Source of the DNA: Ariolimax columbianus
Taxonomy: Eukaryota; Mollusca; Gastropoda; Stylommatophora; Arionidae
Length of the DNA stretch: 64,000 bases
Assembly (NCBI GenBank): GCA_036924085.1
Contig: JAVGWX010000019.1
Span: forward strand, 19,378,793 to 19,442,792
Direction of reading: 5' to 3'
Notes under the pieces: model-generated
What the model saw: the letters and a program-made list of their open reading frames with translations, nothing else
The model's database searches: none
What the model was told of the DNA's origin: nothing
Shown: in pieces, positions 9,536 to 20,784 of the stretch
Layout: each line of letters starts with the position of its first letter
Position numbering within the stretch: position 1 is the stretch's first letter
Program-made: the position numbers and the translations under genes

Positions 9536-9991
9536 CAGCCCTTCCTGGGGTGCCTGTTCTGCTGGTAACGAATTTTGTGTCAGTTTGCAAATAATTAATA
9601 GCAAGCGGTAGTTCGCCAGAATTTGTCTGTCACCTTTGGTTTTTATGGATCAGGACTGTCTTGGAGCCCTTTCACTGGTCTTGAATTCTTCTTGTTTGAA
9701 GGCAGAAGTTGAAAATTATGGCTAGTTAGGAGACAATCACGACGATCTGAAGAATTTCAGACCAGACGATTTGCGACTGTGTTGGGCCGCGTGCAGGACC
9801 TCGTCGCTACACCAATATCGTGTAGGGACTCGGATTCTATATTTAGTGTTGGGGAATTACCTGAGACTTGACCTTTCACATGTGATTTGTTTGTTTGTCA
9901 CACCCGACTTGCAAATGAAAACACACGTCTGAAAGTTTAACAGCTGTACATTGATCATACTGTGTCTATATTCTCTACTCCTCCCCTCCCC

Positions 9992-10440
<449 letters not shown>

Positions 10441-10639
10441 ACAGTGGCATTACTAATGAAGAAGGCTCCTTGTACATTTCGTGTGGTCGCTTGAATGAAC
10501 AGACACATTATTTGGATCATTGTGGAATTGTGAATGTGTTAATTAGTCTAAATCCTTCGATCATTCGATTTCGTTTGTAAAGCTTCAATCGATGTTTTAT
10601 GTTCGCTGTTTTTGTTGGCGCAGTCCCTGATAAAGATCT

Positions 10640-11027
10640 TCTTTTGCATGTACAGACGTCACTGTGCTCCACTTACAGTAGTAGTATCCAACTGTATGGT
10701 TGTTGCTGTTGATCAAATACAAATGTATGGCTGTTTCTGTTGATCAGATACGCCTGTATGGATGTTGCTGTTGATCACAGTTCACAATGAGTAGGTCTAC
10801 TTTTTTGTGCGCCCTGAAAAGGGCGTTAGTTGGCGAGTCGTAGTGGCTTTCCTCACATCCCGATGAAGGTGGCTCGCGGTTTATCAATGCAATTGTGTTA
10901 TGCTTTGTTTCACCTACGTTATGTCCACTACTACGGGGATCATGTCGATCCACATCTCGTCAGCCGGACTGCCTTGAAAACAGCCTGTTTTCAGGGAACG
11001 TTCCATGGATGAGAGATTGTGGTCATG
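10640..11027 (-). mobile_element. rep-D copy with short tandem duplications at its tail
   Basis: From about 10780 it carries the rep-D landmarks TGCGCCCTGAAAAGGGCGTT, CCCGATGAAGGTGG, CATCTCGTCAGCCGGACTGC and TTTTCAGGGAACGTTCCATGG, shared with 58905-59230 and, reversed, with 15540-15830 and 21400-21715. In the reversed copies the tail is (CAA)n. Here the tail side (10680-10780) is three copies of a TGTATGG..TTGCTGTTGATC unit. Confidence 0.6.
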
Positions 11028-11228
11028 GTCAGTATGTTGTGCCTGACCCTGACGCGACGTCCTGGTCAGTATGTTGTGCCTGACCCTGACGCGACGTCCT
11101 GATCAGTATGTTGTGCCTGACCCTGACGCGACGTCCTGGTCAGTATGTTATGCCTGACCCTGACGCGACGTCCTGGACAGTATGTTGTGCCTGACCATGA
11201 CGCGACGTCCTGGTCAGTATGTTGCGCC
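11028..11228. repeat. 37-bp minisatellite, about 5 copies, at the end of rep-D
   Basis: The unit GTCCTGGTCAGTATGTTGTG + CCTGACCCTGACGCGAC repeats with little divergence. The first unit is continuous with the terminal sequence of the adjoining rep-D copy. Confidence 0.9.
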
Positions 11229-11312
11229 TATTTTTCAGCCCTTCTTACTACGAATGCAAAGGCTATTGAAACTTCTCTTCCAATTGCTTGATACTGTGTA
11301 TTTATTTTTCAG

Positions 11313-11435
11313 AAACTCTTTCCCCATACGACAGGCAGCAGATCCATATAGACGGAGTCCACGAAAAGAATGATTGGGTCTATGACAAGAACTCGCTTGG
11401 ACCTTTCCTTGTGTGGCACTCAGACGAACCATCAA
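11313..11435 (+). CDS. C-type lectin-like protein, CTLD exon (second half)
   Basis: A strong acceptor (TTTATTTTTCAG) ends at 11312 and the donor A|GTAAGA begins at 11436. The 123-nt exon enters with two bases and leaves with one (phase 1-1). It reads TLSPYDRQQIHIDGVHEKND followed by W-V-Y-D-K-N-S-L-G-P-F-L-V-W-H-S-D-E-P-S. This is the C-type lectin long-loop pattern: the hydrophobic IHIDG strand (WIGL position), WVYD, then W and EPS. The EPS triplet sits where many lectins have the EPN sugar-calcium motif, so sugar specificity cannot be called. The last exon, with the two C-terminal cysteines, was not found in the window. Confidence 0.72.
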
Positions 11436-11559
11436 GTAAGAAATCTCCGTCACATAATTATACATAGTGACAATCATAGATTTTTAAAGAAGAAAATGAC
11501 AAAATATAGTATTTGCCATCTATGTCTGTTGGTATACAATGGTTTGACAAAGCTACACA

Positions 11560-11857
11560 TGACAAACTGTGGGAGAGAGCGGGACAGGGGAAATTGGGAC
11601 AGGAAATCTGTGAAATAAAGTGAAGATGGATGGGTCATACATTAATTAAGAAATCCTTAGGCCAGTATCACCAGGCAATCTCTGTCATGGAATCCCCAGG
11701 GAAAGAGGCAGACAAAGGAATACATGGAGACGAGATCTGGAGGCGGAAGTAAAGAAAACAGGTTAAAGTTGGAGGGAAGTGGAAACAATTGCACATGACA
11801 GAGCGCTGCATGTCGAAGGATGGTTCATGACCTATGCACCTCTGGATAACAGAAGGC

Positions 11858-11865
<8 letters not shown>
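11560..11865 (+). mobile_element. LINE-H C-terminal fragment
   Basis: Fragments read RWMGHTLI, ESPGK, NTWRRDLEAEVKKTG and SWREVETIAHDRALHVEGWF. This is the end of a LINE reverse transcriptase in which W.GH.LR, NTWRRDLE and a final W..V..GL block occur in order. It is followed by a (GA)n run at 11855-11920. The same family is seen at 13300-13545 and 34395-35410. Confidence 0.55.
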
Positions 11866-11888
<23 letters not shown>

Positions 11889-11929
11889 CGAGAGAGAGAG
11901 AGAGCGAGAGAGAGAGAGATATGGCAACA

Positions 11930-12640
11930 TAGGATATCAGAAATGTACTAAAGAAAAGTATTGAATCTTTTGTGCTAAAATGCTGCAGAAAAGTTCTCAA
12001 AATACAACCGACAGAAAAAAAGAAAAACAGAGACGCTTTTAAAGAGCTGGATATAGATTAATTTGGTTCGTAAACGGCATTACGTCTAGAAAGTTCAATT
12101 AATTTTGTCAAACGCCAGAACAGTGGGGAAGGAATTATACTAGAAGGTATAGCAGTTAGAAAGAGGAACAAGATACTGAGCAGTGCACGATCTGTAACGG
12201 TAAGCGATTCAAAGCTGACTGCTAGCGTCAGGGCCAGCGAATCAGAGCTGTCAGAACCTTTTACACCTCCACGCAGTGTTCCTGGATTTAAAGGATATAG
12301 TAGGGCTATGTAACTAAGGAGAAAAGATCGAAGAAGGAAGGCTAAACTTGTTCCGAATAATACCAGCTGAAGTTGTATGTTTTGGACCAAAAGGTGTAAA
12401 TATCGCAGTCAAGCTGTAAACTACGACACAACGCGTTCCGTTCTTCGGACAGCATTCTGTTACAACTTGCAAAGTCCTTTTCAGGACTTGGTAGCGGGAG
12501 TTTGAGGACAAACGGAGTAAGAAGAAGAAGAAGGATGTATCTGGAAAAAGAGGCAAATGCTGACTAAGGAGAAGATGGACAAATGGCATCAAAGATGTTC
12601 TGAAGGTAGATGGTGACGGAAGCGGAAGTCTTACATGACC
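11930..12640 (+). mobile_element. RTE-A-like LINE relic split by rep-A
   Basis: From 11955 the frame SFVLKCCRKVLKIQPTEKKK corresponds to SFESKCYRKILRIPWTEKRT at 2460. After the rep-A insertion (12170-12535) RTE coding resumes with RRRWTNGIKDVLK near 12560. Heavily mutated. Confidence 0.5.
12170..12535 (+). mobile_element. rep-A copy nested in an RTE relic
   Basis: The landmarks CTAGCGTCAGGGCCAGCGAA, ACACCTCCACGC, AAAGGTGTAAATATCGCAGT and ACACAACGCGTTCCGTTC are in order, ending in a GAAGAAGAAGAAGG tail. Confidence 0.7.
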
Positions 12641-12985
12641 ACTGTGGTGAGATGTATGAGCTGCAGCAGTCAGCTACCCATAGCTGACTGTAAGCGTCAG
12701 GGACTGCGAACTAGTGCTGTCAAGACCCTTCTACACCTCCACGCGGTGATCCTGAATAACGGATTGCAACAGAGCATACTGGCTAAGAAGAAGGGATCGA
12801 AGCGGGAAGGCTTTCCCGGTACTCAAAAGTTGCCTGCTGAAATCGGATGTGTCGGACCGAAAGGTGCAAATATCGCAGTCAAGCTGTGAACTGCGACACA
12901 ACGCATTCCGTTCTCTGGACTACATTATGCTACTTAAACCCTTTTCAGGACTTGGTGGCGGGAGATGAGAACGAACCAAGTCAAG
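12640..12985 (+). mobile_element. rep-A copy without a preserved GAA tail
   Basis: It carries the same landmarks as the copy at 22770. It ends GGGAGATGAGAACGAACC without GAA repeats, so the tail was lost or never long. Confidence 0.7.
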
Positions 12986-13299
12986 TCAAATGACATGCTG
13001 GTTGATGATGGTAGTTACAAAATAAAGTCCCATGGTCAGATGCCGCCGAGGTTGAAGTGTTAGAGACTTCATTGTGTCAAGCCAAAACTTGCATGAGGGT
13101 GGTGATCAATTCCATTTCTCGCTCCAACTCCTTTCCTAACAATAAGTCATATTCATATTTACAAATTCTGCCTTTTACAGCTGGTTCAACTTGGGCGTGC
13201 TAATAGTGGAATTCGATTCTGTACATTCGTCACGAAACACAAATGCTCTGCCACTATATTAATCAGACGTCTCATCTATATTTACGTTTCTAAAATTGT

Positions 13300-13545
13300 A
13301 TTAAGCAGGTGAAGCTGAATAGGCCACATTGTGCTTATCCTAAATCAGCATCACCAGATAATCTCTGTGGTTGAGTCCTGCAGGTAGAGAGGCAAATACC
13401 ATAACGAAAACACAAGTGACATGAAGGTCGATAGAACAAAAACATGGGGAAAAGCTGAAAGGAACGGGAAAAGCCTTCAAAGAAAGCTAACCTTTGGAAA
13501 GGATTGGTTCACGAGCTATACACTCTGTGTTTATGGAGAAGAAGA
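13300..13545 (+). mobile_element. LINE-H C-terminal relic
   Basis: It aligns by eye with 11640-11860 (AGGCCACATTGTG, CATCACCAGATAATCTCTGT, GATTGGTTCACGAGCTATAC) and ends in GAAGAAGAAGAA. No open frame of use. Confidence 0.45.
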
Positions 13546-14224
13546 AGAAGAATAGATTTGTTTTCCTCATGTTTCTTGTTTATTTTGTTCGCCTTGTTTG
13601 ATACGAAGGAGTGTGTTGGATTGTATTTTGTGACCATTTACGATTTGCAGAGCTCCGAGTCAGTCTCAGACCAATGGAACAGCGCGTAGTAAAATTGTTC
13701 GACGCAGGATAATATCCAATAAAAAGAAATTCGACATCAAACATTGTTACGAGATGTTATGGAAACAACGATATCACGCTCACATCACTGGCCTGGAAAT
13801 GGGTTACTAATGGAGAGAAACAGTAGAACACGTAGAGCAACGTTTTGGTGGCCATAAGCCTCTACATGTCCACGGGGTCCCCAACCTATGGGATGGCTGG
13901 ATTAACTGACCAAAGACCTAGGTCCGCCTTAATACATCGTTGCAATAGAACGGGACGCATACAGAATATTGTTGGCTTCTTCGCATTCGGCAAACCTGCT
14001 GGACTGACGCCGAGAATAATTTGATAATGTGCACACGGCTTCAGCACGAATTTTTAAAAAAAATGCATTTCCATGTTTTTATGCCGAACTTAATTTTTGT
14101 TGATCTCCCAATGCAATTATAACGACTCTTGTCTTTTGTATTCTTTTTGTGATATTTAATATTTAACACCAGGAGAGATACAATTCTGCCTTAGCAGATA
14201 TCACATATCTTGAAAAGGAAAATC
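13546..14224. other. no gene seen
   Basis: Mixed unique-looking sequence. A good-looking acceptor near 13180 and another near 13663 lead only into short frames, so I do not call exons. Confidence 0.35.
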
Positions 14225-14665
14225 ATTAATTGCTATGTGCATTCAGTTTTTTGTATGAAGTAAAAACCTGGACCCTGACAAAGAATATTGAGAAGCGTAT
14301 TGAGGCCTTTGAAATGTGGGTATTCAGAAGACTTGGACGAGTTTCTTGGAAAGAAAGGAAAACCAATAGTGATGTTCTGGAACAACTCAAGGGGGAAGAG
14401 ATACTTCTGAAGGAAATAAAAAGCAGAAAAATAAAATATTTTGGTCATGTCAAGCCCCATGACAGTCTGCTGAAGGTTATTTTGAAGGAAAGAGTAGGGA
14501 CAACAGAGAAAAAGGGCGACGAGGTACAGATGGACAGACAACATTAGGATGTAGTCAGGACACAGTTTGAAGGTGTCTACCAATATGATGCGGGAAGGAG
14601 ACAGCTGGGGATACATTATCGTCAACTTCCGTTGCGGATGCTGCACTTGATGATGATGATGGTTA
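14225..14665 (+). mobile_element. RTE-B LINE 3' end
   Basis: A 105-residue frame reads KTWTLTKNIEKRIEAFEMWV, RRLGRVSWKERKTN, KYFGHVKPHDSLLKVILKER. This is a classic RTE C-terminus, but after GTTEKKG the basic block is frameshifted. The element ends in GATGATGATGATGG at 14650-14662. Confidence 0.8.
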
Positions 14666-15129
14666 CGTTATTTGTATTTGTACCTCCGACGTGGCTATAT
14701 TGCTACAAAGACGACTGAGTGTTTCCACATCTTGTAGGTTTGCGTCTCACATGTTATTTGATTGTCTTTTGTATTTACTCTCATGAACCTTTCGTGTTAT
14801 GTGTGTGCTCTGTTTCAAACGGTGCGACCTCATATCAAGTATACCCAGTGTCCTTCCACGAGAAGTTGCACGGAGGTGTACAGATCCTTGAGTTGACTGC
14901 CGCCTTCGTTAGAGTCATTGAAGTTGAGTTCTGAAGAAGAACGAGGAAGAAGAAGACATCAAATATATTATTGTCTGGCCAACGAGATGCAATTCAAGAC
15001 TATAATCCCAATAGTGATAGGCTTGCGTGGAGTTTCGCATTGTACTACAGCTAGGAGCACTGCAGTCCACCTTCTCAGGGACGTCTCGGGATTTAAGAGG
15101 AGCCACTGTAATCCGCTACGAATGAAACG
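14666..15129. other. no gene seen
   Basis: A 71-residue and a 91-residue open frame start at Met codons here, but I recognise no family in either. Confidence 0.3.
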
Positions 15130-15540
15130 GAGGGGGGGGGGGAGAGGAGACTTAACGTCTGGTCAGGAAAAACTTAATGATCGAGCTTGTTAGTCAGGGT
15201 GAGGCTGGAAGAGGAGATTAATGTCTGGTCAGACAAAACATAATGATTGAATTTGTTAGTCAGGCTTAGGATGGAAGAGGAGATTAACGTCTGGTCAGGA
15301 AAAACTTAATGATCGAGCTTGTTAGTCAGGCTTAGGATGGAAGAGGAGATTAATGTCTGGTCAGATAAAACATAATGATCGAACTTGTTAGTCAGGCTTA
15401 GGATGGAAGAGGAGATTAACGTCTGGTCAGGAAAAACTTAATGATCGAGCTTGTTAGTCAGGCTTAGGATGGAAGAGGAGATTAATGTCTGGTCAGATAA
15501 AACATAATGATCAAACTTGTTAGTCTGGGTCAGGCAAAAT
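15130..15540. repeat. about 66-bp minisatellite with alternating A/B units
   Basis: Units carrying AACGTCTGGTCAGGAAAAAC alternate with units carrying AATGTCTGGTCAGAYAAAAC, three of each, joined by TTAGTCAGGCTTAGGATGGA. The array ends at the 5' side of the rep-D copy at 15540. It is preceded by a G-run. Confidence 0.88.
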
Positions 15541-15835
15541 ATATCGACAATACCTTCACGTCACTTCCACTCAGGTCTTCCTGGAAACGGGCTGTTTAAA
15601 TGGCCGCATCGCTAACATGGTGGGGAATGCACATGATCCCTGTAATAGTGAGCGACACGCAAATAAATTCAAGCATAGCACAACCGCATGTAGGACCCAG
15701 GCCCACCTTCATCAGCACGCTCAGGACACGAGGAAATCTACCGCAACCAATCACATAACTCCATTTTCAGGGCGCAAAAATGAGTAATATTACTCATTGT
15801 GGGCATTCAACAACAACAACAACAACAACAACCAA
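15540..15835 (+). mobile_element. rep-D copy with (CAA)n tail
   Basis: Same as 21400-21715: GATCCCTGTAATAGTGAGCG, AAGCATAGCACAAC, CACCTTCATCAGCACGCTC, TTTTCAGGGCGCA, then GGGCATTCAACAACAACAAC. No coding sequence. Confidence 0.7.
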
Positions 15836-16005
15836 AGAAACGTTAGGCGTTAATGCAAATCAGCACTAGTAGCTTTGAACAGCAACAACATCATCAACAA
15901 CAACAACAACAACCAAAGAAACGTTAGGCGTTAATGCAAATCAGCACTAGTAGCTTTGAACAGCAACATCATCAACAACAACAACAACAACAACAGTAAC
16001 AGCAA
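15806..16005. repeat. (CAA)n with a duplicated 85-bp block
   Basis: CAA/ACA runs enclose two near-identical copies of a block containing AACGTTAGGCGTTAATGCAA and CACTAGTAGCTTTGAACAGC. The rep-D tail has expanded and duplicated. Confidence 0.85.
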
Positions 16006-16077
16006 CAAGACGGAGCTTCAGAGACAAAAAGCATATTGAACAAGAAAGCAAATACGCTTGTACTGGAAACGCATTCA

Positions 16078-16385
16078 AGTCAGGTTAGGTCAGGTCAGGT
16101 CATCCCGTAACGTATTAGGTCGTTGGGGCACGCGTGAAGACATCATCACAACCCCGCGCAACCCTTCTCTGTCAGATGCCGCTGTCTGTGCCTCTTCTGG
16201 TCGGAGATTGGTCCATTCTTTTATGTTGTCCTCCCTCCTCTTTTTGGGTTGGCCTCTTCGTCGTCTGCCTTGCACCTTTCCGTGGAGGATCGTATTTGCA
16301 AGACCAACTTGATCTCCATATGTGACAGTACCAAGCGAGCCTCCTTCTTTTGACAGTTGCCAAGAGGTCTTCAAAAGAAACAGCA
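16078..16385 (-). mobile_element. RTE-C LINE 3' end
   Basis: The minus strand reads LATVKRRRLAWYCH, then HGKVQGRRRRGQPKKR, EDNIKEWTNLRPEEAQTAAS and REGLRGVVMMSSRVPQRPNT. This is the RTE C-terminal linker and basic block. It ends in pentamers of TGACC at 16080-16100. The 22.1 and 54.3 kb copies share this end. Confidence 0.8.
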
Positions 16386-16479
16386 TTATTCTATGACAAA
16401 AAAGAGATAAAATGACAATATTCAGAATATGAACAAATCTTGACAGACTGATACATCTTATGTTTAACAATTTATAAAT

Positions 16480-16875
16480 CAGACGCACCGACAGGTGTTC
16501 GTGAATATGAAAAAGAGGAAGAAGATCAAAGAGAAGAACAAGAACAACAGGAAGAAGAAAAAACGCGAAGAAGAAGATGGCAATGAAAATGAAAAGAAAC
16601 ATGTTATATACAACAAAACAACTGGACCAATTATAACTAGATCAAGCCATGTCCTAAGAAGAGAAACTGATGCCTTCCCCAGAACCGAAATGGTATGAAC
16701 TCCAGGGAGAAAGCGAAAGAGAGACCGACTGAAGACAACTTGTTGAAGAACCATAGTAGCGAAAATAACGATGATGAATGAAAGTTAAAACACCAACGAA
16801 TGATGGTTGCAGACCTAGTAAAGTGGGAGGAGTATGTTGCTGCCCTTAAACTCGTTGTCAGGGGTGATGTTCACT
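16480..16875 (+). mobile_element. LINE C-terminal relic, unassigned
   Basis: Reads ITRSSHVLRRETDAFPRTEM, PGRKRKRETD, and after stops KWEEYVAALKLVVRGDV. This resembles the GHVLRRE / GKRKRGRP / W..FVAAL order of LINE C-termini. A purine-rich stretch of K/R/E codons precedes it. Confidence 0.4.
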
Positions 16876-17107
16876 GAATTTTGTTGTGAGTCATTGATGA
16901 AGGATCAAAGAAGAATTAGATATAAGTTTACTATTAGAAGTTACTGAGAAAATGGTGATTCAGATGGGTGCAAAGGGGGGTAATCAGACAGTGAGATAAG
17001 ACCCTCGTCGAGCAAGAGTTTCGGCTCTTTATCTTCTTTACCTGAGACGGGAGGGCCTACCTGGATTAGGACTTCCAATCCTCCCATTGTCAGTTTCACT
17101 TTTTCAT

Positions 17108-17182
17108 CACAGATTAAAGATTGAACCTACACCCTTCTTTTAACCAGGCGAGTGTCTTATCCATTCAGCCAACTTGATGTGA
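17108..17182 (-). mobile_element. tRNA-like SINE head
   Basis: The minus strand has AAGTTGGCTGAATGGATAAG (A-box region) and TGTAGGTTCAATCTT (B-box region) at tRNA-like spacing. The cloverleaf is not intact and no clean anticodon arm forms, so this is a SINE head, not a tRNA gene. Confidence 0.5.
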
Positions 17183-17546
17183 TGAGAAAACTGATATCCT
17201 ATTTGTCCCCAAATGTTGAGCGCCGGAGTAGTATTTTGGTAGGTCGTAAAGCTGCTCTCAGCAAAAGCTACTTAGTTCGACTACCCGTTATCTGACAAAG
17301 GGAGCTTGATGTAAATAAATGTACGGGTATCCACATGGGAAGGCATAATATAGAACATAATTACAGAATGGGCGTAAACAGTATTAGAAAGATAGCAAAG
17401 GAGATAGATCAAACAGGTAAGGTGAGTGAGCAAGTCCAGGTAGCAGTGGGAAATGCGATGTTAGGTATGATAAAAAGAAGTATTAAACATAGCAGCATGG
17501 AAGTGATAGTCAAACTGTATAAAGCATTAGTTAGACCTAGATTGCA

Positions 17547-17715
17547 GCCAAAGACGGATGTGTCGGACGAAAACGTGCAAATATCGCAGTCAAGCTGTAA
17601 ACTAGCGACCCAACGCATTCCGTTTTCCGGACTACATCCTACTGTTTGCAAAGCCATGTTCAGGGCTTGGTATCGGGAGATTGAGAACGAACGCAGAAGA
17701 AGAAGAAGGTGGAGG
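17547..17715 (+). mobile_element. 5'-truncated rep-A in CR1
   Basis: It begins at the GCAGCCAAAGACGGATGTG part of rep-A, ends in CGCAGAAGAAGAAGAAGG, and is bracketed by TAGATTG on both sides (7-bp target duplication). Truncation at one end with an intact tail shows insertion by target-primed reverse transcription. Confidence 0.7.
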
Positions 17716-17867
17716 CGTAGATTGGAGTACTGTGTTCAGGAGTGTAGTCCATATGTAGAGGGGATATAAATATGCTGGGAATGATACAAAGAAGAGCTAC
17801 ACAATTAATAGTGGGATTCCAGAACTTTGACCAAAATTGGTATAGGAAAGAAAAAAATTCAAGTTGA

Positions 17868-18445
17868 TTTTCTTCTTCTTCGTACGCTGTCAGGCGTCAA
17901 CTTGAATTTGTTCGAAGAAAGCAGCGGTCATCCTGAGGCTATCGACACTGCCATAGAGCTTGTCTAGTGTTGCCACTGGTGATGGCCACATCTGCTTTCT
18001 GTTCCTCGTATGTCGGGCAATTTTGCAGCAGATGTTCAGGGGTCATTTTCCCTGTACCACAGGTGCATTCGTTAGTACCACCTATCTTCAGTTTATTGAA
18101 TAGGTGGCACCTCAGTCTGTTGTGGCCTGTGCGGAATCTGAAGACCACGACCTGCTCTCTTCTGTTCAGCTGGTAATAGGCATCGTTTTTTGTGTAGCCA
18201 GTATGTTCTGTTTCCCATTTGGCCATATATCTGACCCTAATAAACCTTTTGGACTCTTCGTAGGTCACACTAGAATCTGGTTGTGGTAGTCTTGCACCTT
18301 CTTTTGCCAGTCTGTCTGCCTCCTCGTTGCCTTGAATGTTACAGTGGGATGGAACCCACTGTACCACTACTCTTTTTGGTGCGAACTGCTGGCATAGTTG
18401 ACAGAGTACTGCTCTTTAATCATTAAGTTCAGTATTTTTCTGGCC
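17868..18445 (-). mobile_element. RNH-LINE, 5'-truncated, in CR1
   Basis: Minus strand: VVQWVPSHCNIQGNEEADRL, then FRTGHNRLRCHLFNKLKIGG and the knuckle C-T-C-G-T-G-K-M-T-P-E-H-L-L-Q-N-C, ending in a TTC (GAA) tail at 17870. It lacks the RNase H N-terminus. CR1 sequence stops before it and resumes after it; TGATTT near both junctions may be the target duplication. It is more diverged from the other copies than they are from each other. Confidence 0.8.
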
Positions 18446-18539
18446 GATGTGATTTAATACAGATTCATAAGATAATTAATGGAAACGATAAATTAGACAA
18501 AATTCAAGTTAAAAACTTTCTAAAATTATTCTAGGGATT

Positions 18540-18563
18540 CTTCCCCCCCCCCCCCCCCCCCCC
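18540..18563. repeat. poly-C run
   Basis: At least 20 consecutive C residues within the 3' part of the CR1 relic. Length is likely uncertain in the assembly. Confidence 0.9.
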
Positions 18564-18604
18564 GAGAATACAAGTTTGTCGCAAAAAAGGAGACTGTGAC
18601 CATA

Positions 18605-18850
18605 ACAGGTCTTGGTTATGTGGTTAGCGCAGCGGCTATGATCGCGTCTGACAGGCTGTTGGTATACCTTGCTCTAATTTACGCCTCCACCTCCACCAGT
18701 CTAAAAAATAAGCGATCATATACTCCAGGGGCTAACAGAAGCTGAGATTGACCTGGCAAGTCACCAGTGGATTTTCACTTGCCAAAAAATATGAAAGAAA
18801 GGAGGTCGCACCTCCCCACGACGTCTAACGACATAAGTGGACTGGAGATA
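18605..18850 (+). mobile_element. tRNA-headed SINE in CR1
   Basis: GGTTATGTGGTTAGCGCAGC is a tRNA-like A-box region, followed by TCTGACAGGCTGTTGG and a body ending in GGTCGCACCTCCCCACGACG. It separates two parts of the CR1 3' end. No second copy in the window. Confidence 0.45.
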
Positions 18851-19688
18851 GTTAGATAGAAGGTTATAACAATTTTTTTATTCAAAATACAGACGCCTAC
18901 ATGAACAAGAGGGCACAGCCATAAATTAGTTAAAAGAAAAGTATAAATTAGATACCAGGAAATATTGCGTTTATTCAGAGACTGGTGAATGCTTGGAATG
19001 CATTGCTACAGGAAATAGTGCAGGCAGGGTCAATTAATACATTCAAGAATATATTGGATGCGTAAATGTATTTTTAGATCAAGTGAATGTAAAGGAAACT
19101 GGCTGTATACAGACTCGAGTCGTCTAAACCAGTATAAAGATATTGAGTTGTCCCCGACAGCAGTGCCTTTGACCTTAGAGTAACACAATATTATCTGTCT
19201 CTACCAGGTGTGGAGCCGGGTAGTTGGCAAGAAAGTTGTCTGGTCATGGAGAGACGAAGTGGACAGTTTAAAATGAATGACATGGAATGCAGCAATGTTT
19301 GGCGAAGATTTCTCTGCGAAGAACACGTTTGACTGTAGTGGTCTTGGCATGGCACCTTGCAAAGATTGATGAATTCTGTCTCCTCAAACGTCAGTATGGC
19401 GGCATTAAAACGTGCCAAACATTCACAAAATGAAACGAGTTGTTATCGTCATTTCTTAAACAATCTGATCTGTAAATGCAGCTTCTTTTTTTGTTCTAGT
19501 TTACTCAGTTGTAAATAGGTTTTTGACTTACAGTAAAGGAAGACAAAATCTAGACGGCGGAACTGAACATTCGACCTGATAAGAAAGTTGACACCCAGTC
19601 TATTTAAGTTTCGAACCCTTGACCTCAGCGCCAAGGTCTGTTTTTGGGGCATAATTTGATCTCTTTACTTTGTCATGCATTCATGTTA

Positions 19689-19710
19689 ATCCCCCCCCCC
19701 CCCCCCTCTA

Positions 19711-19791
<81 letters not shown>

Positions 19792-20760
19792 GTCTATCTA
19801 TCTGTATCTGTCTACCTGTTTCATTCCTTTTCTCTCTACCCTTCTCTTTTCTCTCTCTCTCTATTAATCTCTTTGCTGCTTGTTCTACCTCTTCTCTGTT
19901 TCCATCTCTCTCTCTCTCCTTTCTCTCTCTCTCTCTCTCTCTCTGACTCTCTCTTTATGTATCTTCCTATTTCTTTAGTGCTTTCTAAATTCCTCTTTTC
20001 TCGTGCCTCTTTGTCTTTTCTGTTTCTCTCCCTCTCCATCTATTTTTCTTTCTGCTTCTCGTTTTCTCTCTTTTTGTTTTTATCTCCCTCTGTTTCTCTC
20101 TCTCTCTCTCTCTCTATCTCCTTATCTCTTTATCTCTTTCCTACTTTCTCCTCCTCTGTCTTTATTCTCTGTATCTTTTTCTCCTTCTTAATCTATTGAT
20201 CTCTTTTTCTTTTCCTCTGGCTCTCCATCTACCTCTGTTTCTCTCTTCTTTTCTCTTTCTATATGTGTCTATTTATCTTTGTCAATCTTTCTCGCTCTTT
20301 CTGTTTATTTCCTCATTTATTTCTGCTTTGTTTCGCGTCCTGTTTTTCCTTTTTCCTTTTTTCTTTCTCTCCCTGTCTTCTTTTCTCGCTGTTTCCCTCT
20401 CAATTTTCTCTTTTTTTTATCTTTATCTCGCATTCTTCCATCTCGCTCTGCAACTTTCTGATTCTCTTGCTCCATCTTTCTGTTTCTGTCTGTTTCTCTA
20501 ACTTCCTCTTTTTATCTTCTCTACGTCTCTGCCACTCTTTCACTTTCTCGTTCTCTCGTTCTTTACCTTTCTTTCATTATCTTTTTCTCTTTGTGTTCCT
20601 CTCAAACTTTCACTGTCTCTCTCTCTCTCACTCGTTCTCTTTTTTATTCTCTTATGTTTTTCTCTTTCATCTCATCTCTCTCTCTCTTGTATTATCTCTC
20701 CCTCTTCTCTCTCTCTCTGTCTCTCTCTCTGTCACCTCACTCTCTGTATTCCGTCTGTTA
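19689..20760. repeat. poly-C, (TATC)n and 950-bp polypyrimidine tract
   Basis: A C-run of about 17, then about 80 bp of TATC/TCTA, then nearly 950 bp with very few purines on the + strand (CTCT, TTTCTC). The open frames (serine, leucine and phenylalanine runs) reflect this composition and are not genes. Confidence 0.95.
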
Positions 20761-20784
20761 GCTTCTATAGAGTTAAACCTCTGA

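Larger units (their letters stand above)
17320..19160 (+). mobile_element. CR1-like LINE relic carrying three insertions
   Basis: Pieces of one CR1-like reverse transcriptase lie in order: NIEHNYRMGVNSIRKI and LYKALVRPRL (to 17546), LEYCVQECSP (17722), a degraded stretch, DLIQIHKIINGNDKLD (18448), and RLVNAWNALLQEIVQAGSIN (18975), then a 3' end with GTATACAGACT and TCTAAACCAGTATA. The same residues are contiguous in the 28.3-32.2 kb copy. The gaps are rep-A, RNH-LINE and a SINE. Confidence 0.75.

Noticed and set aside
13140..13215. Strong acceptor CTGCCTTTTACAG as the missing last lectin exon
   Set aside because: The in-phase frame stops after seven codons and lacks the expected cysteines and tryptophan.
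19644..20784. Several long Ser/Leu/Phe frames up to 173 residues
   Set aside because: Compositional artefact of the polypyrimidine tract.
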